From: JAEUHM01 sp964538625
Lineage (GTDB): Bacteria > Verrucomicrobiota > Verrucomicrobiia > Verrucomicrobiales > Verrucomicrobiaceae
Assembly (NCBI GenBank): GCA_964538625.1
Contig: CAZIGH010000021.1
Location: 16,428-80,427, forward strand
DNA: 64,000 bases
Reading direction: 5' to 3'
This document shows, one piece after another, positions 36,764-45,779 of the stretch. The position numbers and the translations under genes are program-made. The notes beneath the pieces are model-generated. The model had not been told where the DNA came from. It ran no database searches and worked only from the letters and a program-made list of their open reading frames with translations. The first letter of the stretch is position 1, and each line of letters opens with the position of its first letter.

Positions 36764-36918
36764 GGTTTCGTTTTCGTCTCTTGGTTTGTTTTGGTTCTGT
36801 GAGACGGGCGCGCATGGGTAGAGCCATGCTTTGCTGCTCTCACTCTTCATTTTGGCGATGAAGGATGGGGCCACGAGCATCACGAATGCGTGAAGCGCGG
36901 CAGTGAGGACTCGCAGAT

Positions 36919-37140
36919 GGATGTTCGGACTCCGGGTTTGTGTGCGGAGATTATCCGCACGCCTTCTTCCATGCCTTCACCGGGTGTGTGAGACCCGATT
37001 GACGATTCGCGCATCATGCATCGAGACATGAAGCACTAGGAAGTCGTCTCCCGATACCGCAGCGCAACTGTGGCCGGTTTTCACGGCCTTCCCCTGTTCG
37101 TGCGAGTCGATGTAGATCGATGAGTTGAAAAGAACGATCC
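36919..37140 (-). ncRNA. Probable cobalamin (B12) riboswitch
   Basis: Read on the minus strand, a 222-nt segment is bounded by a P1-like helix GGATCGTTC / GAACATCC (one bulge). Inside are a conserved-looking GGGAA, then the P3-like hairpin GGCCGTGAAAACCGGCC, then CACAGTTGCGCTGCGGTA and CGGGAGACGA, close to the cobalamin core (CGCGCCACTGTGA-CCGGGGAGCGAC type). GACGA pairs with a later TCGTC. CGGGT/ACCCG and GTGCGGA/TCCGCAC hairpins surround GGTGAAGGCATGGAAGAAGG, and CCCGGAGTCC follows near the 3' end. It ends about 155 nt before the start at 36763. The other 69 nt up to 37209 hold nothing I recognise. Not confirmed by a covariance model. Confidence 0.66.
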
Positions 37141-37208
37141 CGCCTCGCGTGGCGATGCGGATGGCGTTAGTAATGCAGTGATTCGAGATGCGTCAACTCT
37201 CCATTCTC

Positions 37209-38375
37209 TCAAGGCGTTGCGCCGGTGTTCTTGAAGGCATAGACCACGCCATCGTCCGCTCCGAAGATGATGTAGTCCCCCGCCGCTGCGGCCGAGGTGC
37301 GCACGGGGGCACCGATTTCGTACTTCCACCGTTCTTTGCCATCCTCAAGGTTGAGGGCATAGACAAAACCATCGTCAGAGCCCACGATGACTGTTTTGCC
37401 TGCGCAAATGAGCGGACTGCTGTCGATGCGGTCCTTGCACCGAAACTCCCACAATCCCTGGCCTGTGGCGCGGTCGATGCCATGGACTCTCTTGTCTCTG
37501 CCTCCGGCGACTACGAAGCGGTCATGCAGCGCCACGGCAGCATAATACTCAAACTCACGTTCGCCGTACTCCCACACCTTCGTTCCGGTGGTGAGGTCGT
37601 AAGCACCGACGCGATTCCCGTAGTGAGTGACGTAGGCGATGTTGGATGCTATGGCGACATTGTTGCCGATGTAGTTGCCCACTTCGACCTGTTTGAGCTC
37701 TTTGCCCGTGGCGGCATCATGGATGTGGAGAATGGCATCGCACCCGCCAAAGACCACTTTTCCATCTGCCACTGCCGAACCACCATTGACGTAGTTGCCG
37801 GTCTCAGCCTCCCAAAGCTTTACTCCATCTTCGGCATTCAGGCAGTAGAGCAGGTTGTCGTGGCTGCCGATGAAGATGCGGTCTTTTTTTGAGGCGGGGT
37901 CATTCCAAACATTCACGGCGGCGTGCACTGGCCCCATGGTTTCGAACTTCCATGCCTCTTTGCCGGTGTCGGCGTTCCACGCATAAACAAAACCATCCGT
38001 GCTTCCGGCGATGACAAGCGGACCGCTGAATCCTGCCGCACCGTCAAAGGAGGCCTTTTCTACTTTGGTGGTCCAGATCGGTTTACCAGTGGCGAGTTCC
38101 AGACAGAAAAAGGTTCCGTCTTTGTTTCCAGCATACACTTTTCCGCTGCGAACGACTGCGGAAGAGACAAGCATTTCTGACTGTCCCTTCTTAAGTTCCA
38201 TGGATTTGTATTGCCAGGCGAGCTCAAGGGGGAAGCGCAGCTCCACAGGGCTGATGCCGGTCATCTCAGGATTGCCCCGAGTGTAGATCCAGTCAGGCTG
38301 TGACGGTGCTGAAGCATCTTGAGCGCGTGTGACAGCCAGTGAGAGGGCCAGGAGGACGGGGAGGGTTTTCATCAT
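37209..38375 (-). CDS. PQQ-type beta-propeller repeat protein, exported
   Basis: 388 residues from the ATG at 38375, preceded by a good Shine-Dalgarno (AGGAAG, 4 nt away) and encoding a signal peptide (MMKTLPVLLALSLAVTRAQ). Eight or so blades repeat the pattern GKVYAGNKDGTFFCLELATGKPIW, as in BamB and PQQ dehydrogenases, with no catalytic domain. Such proteins act as scaffolds or binding proteins in the periplasm; no specific role can be read. It is divergent from the zinc-ribbon gene at 38408, 32 bp away. Confidence 0.87.
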   Translation of the reverse strand: MMKTLPVLLALSLAVTRAQDASAPSQPDWIYTRGNPEMTGISPVELRFPLELAWQYKSMELKKGQSEMLVSSAVVRSGKVYAGNKDGTFFCLELATGKPIWTTKVEKASFDGAAGFSGPLVIAGSTDGFVYAWNADTGKEAWKFETMGPVHAAVNVWNDPASKKDRIFIGSHDNLLYCLNAEDGVKLWEAETGNYVNGGSAVADGKVVFGGCDAILHIHDAATGKELKQVEVGNYIGNNVAIASNIAYVTHYGNRVGAYDLTTGTKVWEYGEREFEYYAAVALHDRFVVAGGRDKRVHGIDRATGQGLWEFRCKDRIDSSPLICAGKTVIVGSDDGFVYALNLEDGKERWKYEIGAPVRTSAAAAGDYIIFGADDGVVYAFKNTGATP

Positions 38376-38407
38376 CTTTCTTCCTGACAAACGTAGCGCC
38401 TTCGGCA

Positions 38408-38956
38408 ATGGTTTCCAAAGCGATGCACAATCTCGGAGACGATGAACCCCAGCCACCGCCGGTGCCCCGGCTGCTGCACTCGGAATACACGGATGCGGCT
38501 TTCCGCTCCTGCACACGGTGCGGGGAGAGCTTGGCGGATTTCCCTGGAGGCTACCAGGTCAGCAAGGCATGGAAGAATGGCGAGTGCGTTTTTGAGTATG
38601 CACTGTGCGATCACTGCCGCACCGCGCTGATGGAGGAGTTCTCAGTGGAGTCGAAACAGCGGCTGGCAGATTTTCAGGAAAAAAGGGTCAACTTTGAGCA
38701 CGGGCTGGACCGCTGCTCCATCTGCTCCACTCCACGCACCGAAGCGGGTGACCAGGACTTCGTGCTCACCGGAGTGTGTGAGGGTAACCACCTGCTGCAT
38801 GGTCTCATGGTTTGCGGCAAATGTGGTGAGCAAACGCAGGAACTGCTTTCCCAAGCCACCAAGGACACCTGGCGTCGGTTCAGAGAAGAGAACTTCCCCG
38901 GTCCTCCCGGAGATCATGTGCTGGAACCTGTGCAACCGACGAGCCTGTTGGTTTAG
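38408..38956 (+). CDS. Cys-rich (zinc-ribbon-like) cytoplasmic protein, unknown
   Basis: 182 residues from the ATG at 38408 (38423 is an alternative). Four CxxC pairs occur: CTRC, CDHC, CSIC and CGKC, each followed by helical charged segments, suggesting two zinc-binding modules, at about 37-80 and 104-145. No signal peptide. The spacing of two CxxC pairs per module is reminiscent of treble-clef or rubredoxin-like knuckles. I do not recognise the family. It is transcribed divergently from the PQQ protein with a very short shared intergenic region. Confidence 0.72.
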   Translation: MVSKAMHNLGDDEPQPPPVPRLLHSEYTDAAFRSCTRCGESLADFPGGYQVSKAWKNGECVFEYALCDHCRTALMEEFSVESKQRLADFQEKRVNFEHGLDRCSICSTPRTEAGDQDFVLTGVCEGNHLLHGLMVCGKCGEQTQELLSQATKDTWRRFREENFPGPPGDHVLEPVQPTSLLV

Positions 38957-39022
38957 TCCACAGGCGAACGCGGTAGCCGAGTGAACGGACAGCCATTTCG
39001 GCTCGGGCTGATGCGCCAGCTC

Positions 39023-40099
39023 TTACTTCTTGCGCAGTAGGCGCACGCGGTGGGCCTCGCTGTCCCCCACGTACACCGTCCCGTCTTTGTCGGCGAACAC
39101 GCCATGCGGGCGGGCCATCTTGCACTGGAGCGGATCACCATCAGGACCGTCTCCCTTCTCACCGGTGCCGGCGATGAGTTGAATGATGCCCGTCTTCGCA
39201 TCGATGACGCGGATGGTGTGGCTCTCGCAGTCCGCGAGCCATACGTTGCCTTCAGCATCAAGCGCAAGCCCTTTCGGCCCGGATAGTGTGCACTCTTTGG
39301 CTGGCCCACCATTTCCCGTCAGGCCCTTCTGGCCAGTGCCTGCGATGTGGTGAATCTTGTTGCCCTTGAGATCGAGCTTGAAGACCTGGTTCCCTTCGCG
39401 GGTGGCGAGCCAGAGATTTCCTTCTGCGTCGAAGTCCATGGAGCGCGGCCCCTTCAGCGGTGTGCCGGTCACCGGTGCGCCGTCCGGCGTGGGACCGGGT
39501 GAGCCCGTGCCTGCCACTGTGGTGATGATGCCTGTATGCATATCAAGGCGGCGGATGACATGATTTTTGATGTCGCAGATATAAAGATGTCCGTCCGGTC
39601 CGAACTGGATGCTGTGCGGCTGGGCTAGTTGTGCCTTGGTAGCAGGTCCGCCGTCGCCACTGTATCCCGGCGTGCCGTTGCCTGCCACGGTGGTGATGAT
39701 GCCCGTCTTCATGTCGATCTTCCTCACGGCATGGTTGGTCATGTCCACGACGTAAAGATCCCCTTTGGCGTCGAACCGAATCTCATGAGGGAGATTGAAG
39801 GTAGCCTCCAGTGCAGGTCCACCGTCGCCTGTGTAGCCCTTTTGCCCGGTGCCTGCGACGGTGGAGATGGTGCCGTCAGGGGCCACCCGGCGGATGCGCT
39901 GGCCGGTGTATTCACAGAACCAGATGGCTCCATCCGGTCCGCGAATGACGCCGAAGGGGTTGTCTATCTGCGCTTCAGTGGCCGGGCCTCCATCACCAGA
40001 GTGACCCTGTTTGCCATTGCCGGCGAAGGTGGAGACCGTCCACTCTGTGGCGATTGAGGACGTGGCGGCGAGAAGTGTGGCGAGAAGCGCGAGTTTCAT
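39023..40099 (-). CDS. NHL-repeat six-bladed propeller, exported
   Basis: 358 residues from the ATG at 40099, which starts a signal peptide (MKLALLATLLAATSSIATE). About six NHL-type repeats are very regular: TVAGTGQKGYTGDGGPALEA, TTVAGNGTPGYSGDGGPA, HIAGTGQKGLTGNGGPAKE, each followed by a PHxIxFxxxGxLYVxD blade. The repeats are also visible as near-repeats in the DNA. Such propellers bind proteins or glycans; function is unknown. Its upstream region contains tRNA-Phe, 78 bp away on the same strand. Confidence 0.87.
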   Translation of the reverse strand: MKLALLATLLAATSSIATEWTVSTFAGNGKQGHSGDGGPATEAQIDNPFGVIRGPDGAIWFCEYTGQRIRRVAPDGTISTVAGTGQKGYTGDGGPALEATFNLPHEIRFDAKGDLYVVDMTNHAVRKIDMKTGIITTVAGNGTPGYSGDGGPATKAQLAQPHSIQFGPDGHLYICDIKNHVIRRLDMHTGIITTVAGTGSPGPTPDGAPVTGTPLKGPRSMDFDAEGNLWLATREGNQVFKLDLKGNKIHHIAGTGQKGLTGNGGPAKECTLSGPKGLALDAEGNVWLADCESHTIRVIDAKTGIIQLIAGTGEKGDGPDGDPLQCKMARPHGVFADKDGTVYVGDSEAHRVRLLRKK

Positions 40100-40177
40100 C
40101 GTGAAGGATAAGACACGATCCAACGCGATCTGGACACTCTATTTTGCCTTGAATCCAACCACCAACGCAATGAGTGG

Positions 40178-40253
40178 TGGTGGCTCGGGACGGATTCGAA
40201 CCGCCGACACGAAAATTTTCAATCTTCTGCTCTACCAACTGAGCTACCGAGCC
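40178..40253 (-). tRNA. tRNA-Phe (GAA)
   Basis: A complete cloverleaf on the minus strand: acceptor GGCTCGG/CCGAGCC, D-stem GCTC/GAGC with AGTTGGTA loop, anticodon stem GAAGA/TTTTC (one G-U) with loop TTGAAAA carrying anticodon GAA, T-arm GGCGG-TTCGAAT-CCGTC, discriminator A at 40181, and an encoded CCA at 40180-40178. Confidence 0.97.
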
Positions 40254-40413
40254 ATGCCCCCGAAACGGGACGGGGATTATGAAGGGCCTGAAGAAACGCG
40301 CAACAAGAAAGTGTCAGTTTGGAAGCAATGACTTCAAACTTTTGAGCCGAACGCCGAAACGAGGAGGGACCATTACCACGGACCTGCTCATGCTGTGGCA
40401 TGGATGCACTCCG

Positions 40414-41271
40414 CTACCCTGCAAAAGCGAAGGCTCGGACGCCGGTAGCACCCGGGCGGCAAACAAAGAGACGCCCTGCCTCTTGCTCGTCCAATCCGGG
40501 CTTGAGTCCGGTGGTGACGTAGAGATCCTGCAGATCGGGGCCGCCAAAAGCGCAGGCTGTGGTCTCGATGCAGGGGAAATCGATCTGCTCCTCGACCTTG
40601 CGAGTGGCGGGGTCATAGCATACAACTTTGGCTCCGTGACAGAAGGCAACCCACAAACGGTCCTGGCTATCAATCGTCATGCCATCCGGCGATGAGGGAT
40701 CCTCTGAGGTATCCCAGATGATGCGCTCGTTTGAGATACCACCGGTGGCGTTGTCGAAGTCGAACGCACGAATCTTTTTCGAAGGGGTGTCGATGTAATA
40801 CATGGTGGCAGCATCCGCAGTCCAGACGATGCCGTTGGAGTTGGTGACAGGGCCATATTTGCGGGTGATGCTGAGGTCTGGCTCCATGCAATAGAGTGCA
40901 CCTTCCGGTCTCTTTTTCAGGCAGATGGTGCCAGCCCAAAAACGGCCTGCGGGGTCACACTTGCCGTCGTTGAAACGGTTATCGGGGAGGCTGGGTTCTG
41001 GATCAGGGTCCACGATGAAGGTGCTCTCGCCGGTGGCTTCATTCAGAAAGTAAAAGCCTCGGTCCCCACACCATACGAGTCCGCCTTTGGCACGTGGGAC
41101 TACGGTGCCAACCCGCTGGCCGACGTTCCAAATTTTTTCCTCACCGGTGGTGGGGGTGAAAGCGAGGACTTTGTGCGATTCGATATCGACGTAGAGGAGA
41201 CGGTCCTGCCACCAAATGGGGCCTTCTCCCCAAGTGGATACATGTTGGCCTACGACTTCGGGTTTGATCAT
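40414..41271 (-). CDS. SMP-30/gluconolactonase/LRE family protein
   Basis: 285 residues from the ATG at 41271; the frame is open further upstream but that part lies in the aminotransferase region. The SMP-30 propeller pattern is clear: GEGPIWWQDRLLYVDIE near the N-terminus, NDGKCDPAGRFWAGT, TNSNGIVWTADAATMYYIDT and PDGMTIDSQDRLWVAF. These motifs carry the metal-binding Glu, Asn and Asp residues. Members hydrolyse sugar lactones such as gluconolactone. No signal peptide. It is 28 bp after the class V aminotransferase gene on the same strand. Confidence 0.9.
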   Translation of the reverse strand: MIKPEVVGQHVSTWGEGPIWWQDRLLYVDIESHKVLAFTPTTGEEKIWNVGQRVGTVVPRAKGGLVWCGDRGFYFLNEATGESTFIVDPDPEPSLPDNRFNDGKCDPAGRFWAGTICLKKRPEGALYCMEPDLSITRKYGPVTNSNGIVWTADAATMYYIDTPSKKIRAFDFDNATGGISNERIIWDTSEDPSSPDGMTIDSQDRLWVAFCHGAKVVCYDPATRKVEEQIDFPCIETTACAFGGPDLQDLYVTTGLKPGLDEQEAGRLFVCRPGATGVRAFAFAG

Positions 41272-41299
41272 GAGATTGAGTTTTTGTTGTGAGCGTTGG

Positions 41300-42430
41300 T
41301 TAAGCGGCGGCCAGTGTGGCGAGGAGGCGTCGAATGTCATCTGCCGTGTTGTATCCGTGGATAGCGATGCGAATGCGCCCAGCACTGTGCATGACGTGGA
41401 CCTCCGCTGCTTCGAGCGCGGCATGGAGCCGGGTGCTGTCCGGATGCTGAAAGGCAAGAATGCCTGTGGGTCGCCCGTGCTGGTCCAGTGGAGCCATGGG
41501 GCTGAAGCCGAGTGCTTTGAGACCCTCATAGGTCTGAGTGACGAGAGGGTTGGCATGGGCTTCAATGGCTGGAATGCCAGCGGCTTCGACATAGCGAAGC
41601 GCGGCATTGAGCGCATACAGAGCGGCGAAGGAGGGCATGCCGACGGAGTAACTGGCCGCTCCGGTCTTGACCTCAGCACGCTCGAAGCGGTCGTGCTCAA
41701 ACGCATTGCGCAAATGGTACCATCCACCGGCTGTGGTGGTGAGTTCCGCTGCGCGACGCTGGGGCACACCTACGATGCCACTCCCGTGAATGCCCAGAGT
41801 CCACTTGTGCGTGCTAGAGATGAGGATGTCTGCATCTAGCCCTCTCACATCCACACGCCCGAAGGCCTGGGTGATGTCAGCGGAGAGGATGGCCAGGGGA
41901 GCGTGCTCGCGGACCATAGCTGCGACTTCCTGCCACGGGATGCGGTAGCCGTTGTAGAAGCTGATGAGTGAAAGCTGAACCAGGCGCGTCTTGTCGCTGA
42001 GGAGCGGGAGGAGATCTTCCAAGTGCAGTGCTCCACTCTGCGAACGCCACAGCTGGATCTGTGGCTTGTGAATCGCCGTGAGCCAGGGAGTGGCACCTGC
42101 GGGAAAGTCCAGATCCGAAAGGACAACATGGTCTTGCTCAGTGAGAGCGAGCGCGGTGGAGAGGAGGTTGTAGGCTTCGGAGGAGCAGGAGCAGAATCCC
42201 ACCTCCGAAGGAGCAAGCCCCAGGAGGCGCGCCGTGACTTCACGACACGCTTCCACCCGGGGGAAGTGGTGATCTCGACCGCGCATGCCCATGCGCTTGT
42301 GATACATGTATTCGGATACAGCCTGAGTCACGCACACCGGCGGAATGCTCTCGGCGGCGGTATTGAGGTAGGAGATTCCTTCCAGCGTGGGAAAGTCACG
42401 GTGCAGTGTTTCAGTGGTCAGCATGCCCAT
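41300..42430 (-). CDS. Class V aminotransferase / cysteine-desulfurase-like PLP enzyme
   Basis: 376 residues from the ATG at 42430 (GTG at 42460 possible). The fold-type I pattern is visible: SYLNTAAESIPP at the N-terminus, a cofactor Asp in ILSADITQAFG, and the Schiff-base Lys about residue 209 in ISSTHKWTLG. It resembles isopenicillin-N epimerase or kynureninase-like class V members rather than IscS, and lacks an obvious catalytic Cys loop. Substrate is unknown. It probably shares a transcript with the lactonase; the divergent ThuA gene starts 73 bp away. Confidence 0.83.
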   Translation of the reverse strand: MGMLTTETLHRDFPTLEGISYLNTAAESIPPVCVTQAVSEYMYHKRMGMRGRDHHFPRVEACREVTARLLGLAPSEVGFCSCSSEAYNLLSTALALTEQDHVVLSDLDFPAGATPWLTAIHKPQIQLWRSQSGALHLEDLLPLLSDKTRLVQLSLISFYNGYRIPWQEVAAMVREHAPLAILSADITQAFGRVDVRGLDADILISSTHKWTLGIHGSGIVGVPQRRAAELTTTAGGWYHLRNAFEHDRFERAEVKTGAASYSVGMPSFAALYALNAALRYVEAAGIPAIEAHANPLVTQTYEGLKALGFSPMAPLDQHGRPTGILAFQHPDSTRLHAALEAAEVHVMHSAGRIRIAIHGYNTADDIRRLLATLAAA

Positions 42431-42503
42431 TTCGTAGCGCAAAGGGACGTTGCCAACCACCGCATTTCTCCGTTAGCTTTGGTGACTGAACACAAAACCA
42501 TCC

Positions 42504-43400
42504 ATGCGCACCACCCTCCTCGCAAGTCTGCTCCTTTGCAGCAGCCTGTCCGCTGCCGAAAAGATCAAAGTTCTGCTCATCGATGGCCAGAACAACCACA
42601 AGTGGGACATCACCAGCCCCATCTTGAAGGGCGTCCTTGAGGCGACTGGTCACTTTGCCGTGAGCGTTTCCACCACGCCACCGGAGAAGAAGAAAGCGAA
42701 GCCGGAGGAGATCGATTCCCTTGACGAACGGTGGAAGGCTTGGAAGCCAGACTTCTCCGCGCATGACGTGGTGATCTCGAACTATAACGGTGAACTGTGG
42801 CCCGAGGAGGTGAGAACCGCCTTCGAGAAGTTTGTCGCTGGTGGCGGCGGTTTCGTGGCCATTCATGCCGCCGACAACTCCTTTCCGGAGTGGCCGGAGT
42901 ACAACAAGATGATCGGTGTGGGCGGCTGGGGTGGCCGCACGGAGAAGGATGGCCCGCGTCTCTACGTGGTAGATGGCAAGTTGATGCGAGACACCTCACC
43001 GGGCAAAGGGGGCTCCCATGGTCCGCAGCATGAGTTTCAGATCACGCACATCGACACGGAACATCCCATCACGGCTGGCCTGCCAAAAGTCTGGATGCAC
43101 ACGAAGGATGAACTCTACAACTCCCTGCGTGGTCCCGCTGAAAACCTGAAGGTGCTCGCCACCGCTATCTCAGAGCAGACAAACCAGGCAGAGCCCATGT
43201 TCATGGTGATCCACTACCACCGCGGCCGTGTGGTACACAACGTGCTAGGTCACGCGGACTACTCCATGCAGTGTGCTGGTTTTCAGGAAATCCTGGAGCG
43301 CTCGGTCGAGTGGGCGGCAACCGGTAAAGTAGAGCGCACTGCATCCGTGCCTGTGGACTTTCCGAAGCCGGACCAGCCAAGCCCGAAGGTCGCGGACTAG
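42504..43400 (+). CDS. ThuA-domain protein, exported
   Basis: 298 residues with a signal peptide (MRTTLLASLLLCSSLSAAE). The ThuA domain (trehalose utilisation, class-I-glutamine-amidotransferase-like fold) covers most of the rest: VLLIDGQNNHKWD, HDVVISNYNGELWPEEV, FVAGGGGFVAIHAADNSFP, DTEHPITAGLP and HVRGR-like HYHRGRVVHNVLGHAD. Widespread in Planctomycetes and Verrucomicrobia, generally linked to sugar catabolism; enzymatic activity is uncertain. Its stop shares the palindrome CTAG with the stop of the convergent gene at 43397. Confidence 0.9.
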   Translation: MRTTLLASLLLCSSLSAAEKIKVLLIDGQNNHKWDITSPILKGVLEATGHFAVSVSTTPPEKKKAKPEEIDSLDERWKAWKPDFSAHDVVISNYNGELWPEEVRTAFEKFVAGGGGFVAIHAADNSFPEWPEYNKMIGVGGWGGRTEKDGPRLYVVDGKLMRDTSPGKGGSHGPQHEFQITHIDTEHPITAGLPKVWMHTKDELYNSLRGPAENLKVLATAISEQTNQAEPMFMVIHYHRGRVVHNVLGHADYSMQCAGFQEILERSVEWAATGKVERTASVPVDFPKPDQPSPKVAD

Positions 43401-45730
43401 GCAGCCAGGTGATCGGTGTGAGCTATCTCCAGTTCTGGATCTTCTGGGATACGGGCTGGGGAGCTGGCCTTCGGCGGAACGTAATCGCTGCTGGCTTCGG
43501 CAGCACGCCTTGCCTCACGGGCGGCTGTCTCCTTGATGGGGTCCACAAAGTGCCACTCAGCCATTTGCGTGGCTTTGGACACCCAGGCAAAGGCCTGATG
43601 ATAGAGGTCGAGATAGCGGTCGATGAACGGCCCCACGATGTCCGTGAGCCTGCGCGCGGCCTGCTGGGCGATGAGGCGGCGGTCTCCCACGATCATCAGC
43701 GAGCCCCCGGGGGGATCGATGATGTCCAGCTCCTCCAACCGCTCACTCAGGTAGGTGGCCATGGTCAGAGGCTTTCCTGACGAAGAGTTTGCCTCGAAGG
43801 GATACGGCCACTGCGCCAGTGTGCTCGCAATGTCGCGCACATGCATGGCCACTTTGGGAATCATGTGCTGCACCGTAGTCACGTATGAGGCGGACTCCAC
43901 CGTGCCAGATACGGTAGCACCCAGTGCGTTGAAGGCGGTGAATGAGGTCATCAACTCGCGCAAAACGGGAAGATGAAGCCCAAGCGATTCATATACCAGA
44001 ACCCAATGCGGCAGGATACGCCGTATCTCGGCCATTTTCGGTGGCAAATTCTCCTCTGGCTCGCGGGCCAGCAGTTCCAGACAGCAGGCCATGCGGGTCT
44101 CCAGTCGCCCTTCAAACTGCCTGAGCAAACCCTCCATGTTGTCCATGGCAGATCGTTGACGCTCTATCTCCTCACGCAACTCCTCCGGAGAGTCTCCCGC
44201 ATATTGGTTCCGCTGAATCAGCAGCCCGGCCTTGGTGAGCGCCAGTGCAGCCTCGAGATCCCGGACGAGCGCCCACGCCTTCGACCACTCCCCCAGCGCC
44301 GTGGACATCCGGTCGCCATAGGTGGCTAGCCAGTCCCGGCAGTCGAGCAGTTCCATCAGCAGCAACTCCGAATCCTGCGGCGCATCATTCTCCTCTGCGA
44401 TGCCGCAGAATGCCCGCTCCGGATGCGCCATCCCTTTGAAATAGCGGTTGAGAGCAGAGACGATCTGCACGGACTCTCGCGTCTCACTGATGGATTCTTC
44501 CACAGTGACGAACTTCAAATGCGCCAGAACGAGCCCCCAATCATTCTGGTAGTGGAAATAGGTGCTGCGGCGGGACAGTTCATAATAGTTCACCAACAGC
44601 TCCGTAGCACTGCCTTCCTCCTGCCACAGGCCATCTTCACGCTGACACCTCATGGCACGACTGACGCGCATTCCATCCGCAGGAGCCTCGGCAAACCAAT
44701 GGGTCACCATGTCTTCTGCAAGCTCCAGCGTTTTCTGGCGCTGGAGTCTCCGGGCAAGGAGAAGTGGTAGATTGTCGGGAAGTCGTCCTGACTCCCTCCC
44801 CTCCTCCAGGTCTTGCTCCAGCGTCTTCCACATCTGCCAAGACTGAGCACGCTGGGTGAGCGCTTTGGCATAAACTTTGGCACCAGCCACTCTCATGCCG
44901 CAGCGGTCCGCAGCATACACCTGTGCGCGCATGGCAGGTGTGGCGAGCGCCTTGAAGCAGATATAGAACAGGCGCATGGGCAGCGAGGCTAGCCACACCG
45001 ACCCCCAACAGAAGAGCATCAGCGCCTTGGTACTCAGGCGTGAACGCTTGTCGAAGAATGCCTTGCGAAACTTCATTTGCCAAGGGTCATGCTTCAAGCG
45101 CAGCACGAACCACTCCTCGATGGCCCGTATGAGCCGGGAGCCGCCTGCACCTACGCCCCTGCGAAAGAACGCCAGTTCATGAGCAAGCAGGCCAAGGAAC
45201 GCCCGCGATTCCATAGCCACCGGCATGGAGAGACCGATCTGAAGACACCCTCCCCGCCCAGCAATGGCCTGCCAGATGTATTTGGTCTCGGCCCGCATGG
45301 CGGCAGAGCAGTCCACCACGATCGTACTCGGCATCGGAGCGCCAATGGTCTCACAGATCCAGCGGACCGCACGGTAAAGATGCGGCTGATCTCCCGGCAA
45401 CACTTCTTGACTGGCCTGCTCAGCCTTCCTGGGCGTCAGCAGCTGCCTGACGAGCAACAGGCAAAGCCACCCCTCACCCACCATGCAGCCCAGCGCTGCC
45501 AGGTCCTGCCACCACGTTTCCGCCGTGACCGCCAGGGAGTAAACCAACCTATGGCCATGCCACAGGCACAGCGCCGTGACGATGCCGACCATGCTCCAAA
45601 ACAAAAGCGGCAGCAGAGTGCCGAGCACCGCCGTACACCATGTCACCAGCCAAAGCAGCACCCCGCGGCACATGGGCACGGATGCGACTTGAGGGGGGGC
45701 GGAATTTGGAGGCGGGAGAGAGGGACCCAT
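43397..45730 (-). CDS. Large membrane protein with degenerate M48-like peptidase domain
   Basis: 777 residues. Hydrophobic spans lie at about 22-52, 75-98 and 233-262. The M48-type core is recognisable (LLAHELAFFRRGVGAGGSRLIR), but HExxH is HELAF at 184-188, so the second zinc His is lost. The later ExxxD site is replaced (VYAADRCGMRVAG, about 271-283), so the third ligand Glu is also absent. Residues 290-777 are mostly helical with no motif I know. It is probably a non-proteolytic descendant. The gene stands alone; its stop overlaps that of the ThuA gene. Confidence 0.75.
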   Translation of the reverse strand: MGPSLPPPNSAPPQVASVPMCRGVLLWLVTWCTAVLGTLLPLLFWSMVGIVTALCLWHGHRLVYSLAVTAETWWQDLAALGCMVGEGWLCLLLVRQLLTPRKAEQASQEVLPGDQPHLYRAVRWICETIGAPMPSTIVVDCSAAMRAETKYIWQAIAGRGGCLQIGLSMPVAMESRAFLGLLAHELAFFRRGVGAGGSRLIRAIEEWFVLRLKHDPWQMKFRKAFFDKRSRLSTKALMLFCWGSVWLASLPMRLFYICFKALATPAMRAQVYAADRCGMRVAGAKVYAKALTQRAQSWQMWKTLEQDLEEGRESGRLPDNLPLLLARRLQRQKTLELAEDMVTHWFAEAPADGMRVSRAMRCQREDGLWQEEGSATELLVNYYELSRRSTYFHYQNDWGLVLAHLKFVTVEESISETRESVQIVSALNRYFKGMAHPERAFCGIAEENDAPQDSELLLMELLDCRDWLATYGDRMSTALGEWSKAWALVRDLEAALALTKAGLLIQRNQYAGDSPEELREEIERQRSAMDNMEGLLRQFEGRLETRMACCLELLAREPEENLPPKMAEIRRILPHWVLVYESLGLHLPVLRELMTSFTAFNALGATVSGTVESASYVTTVQHMIPKVAMHVRDIASTLAQWPYPFEANSSSGKPLTMATYLSERLEELDIIDPPGGSLMIVGDRRLIAQQAARRLTDIVGPFIDRYLDLYHQAFAWVSKATQMAEWHFVDPIKETAAREARRAAEASSDYVPPKASSPARIPEDPELEIAHTDHLAA

Positions 45731-45779
45731 TGCGGGAAAACGGGACGGAAATCTAAATATGTGCGCATTCTATATTATT

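Noticed and set aside
37081..37329. 82-codon minus-strand frame across the riboswitch start and the end of the PQQ gene
   Set aside because: It is out of frame with the PQQ protein and lies on structured leader RNA; no protein features.
39040..40060. Regular DNA repeats in the NHL gene as a possible CRISPR or satellite array
   Set aside because: The repeats are imperfect, in frame and encode propeller blades.
40279..40695. 138-codon plus-strand frame after tRNA-Phe
   Set aside because: Most of it is antisense to the SMP-30 gene; its own first 45 codons lack coding character.
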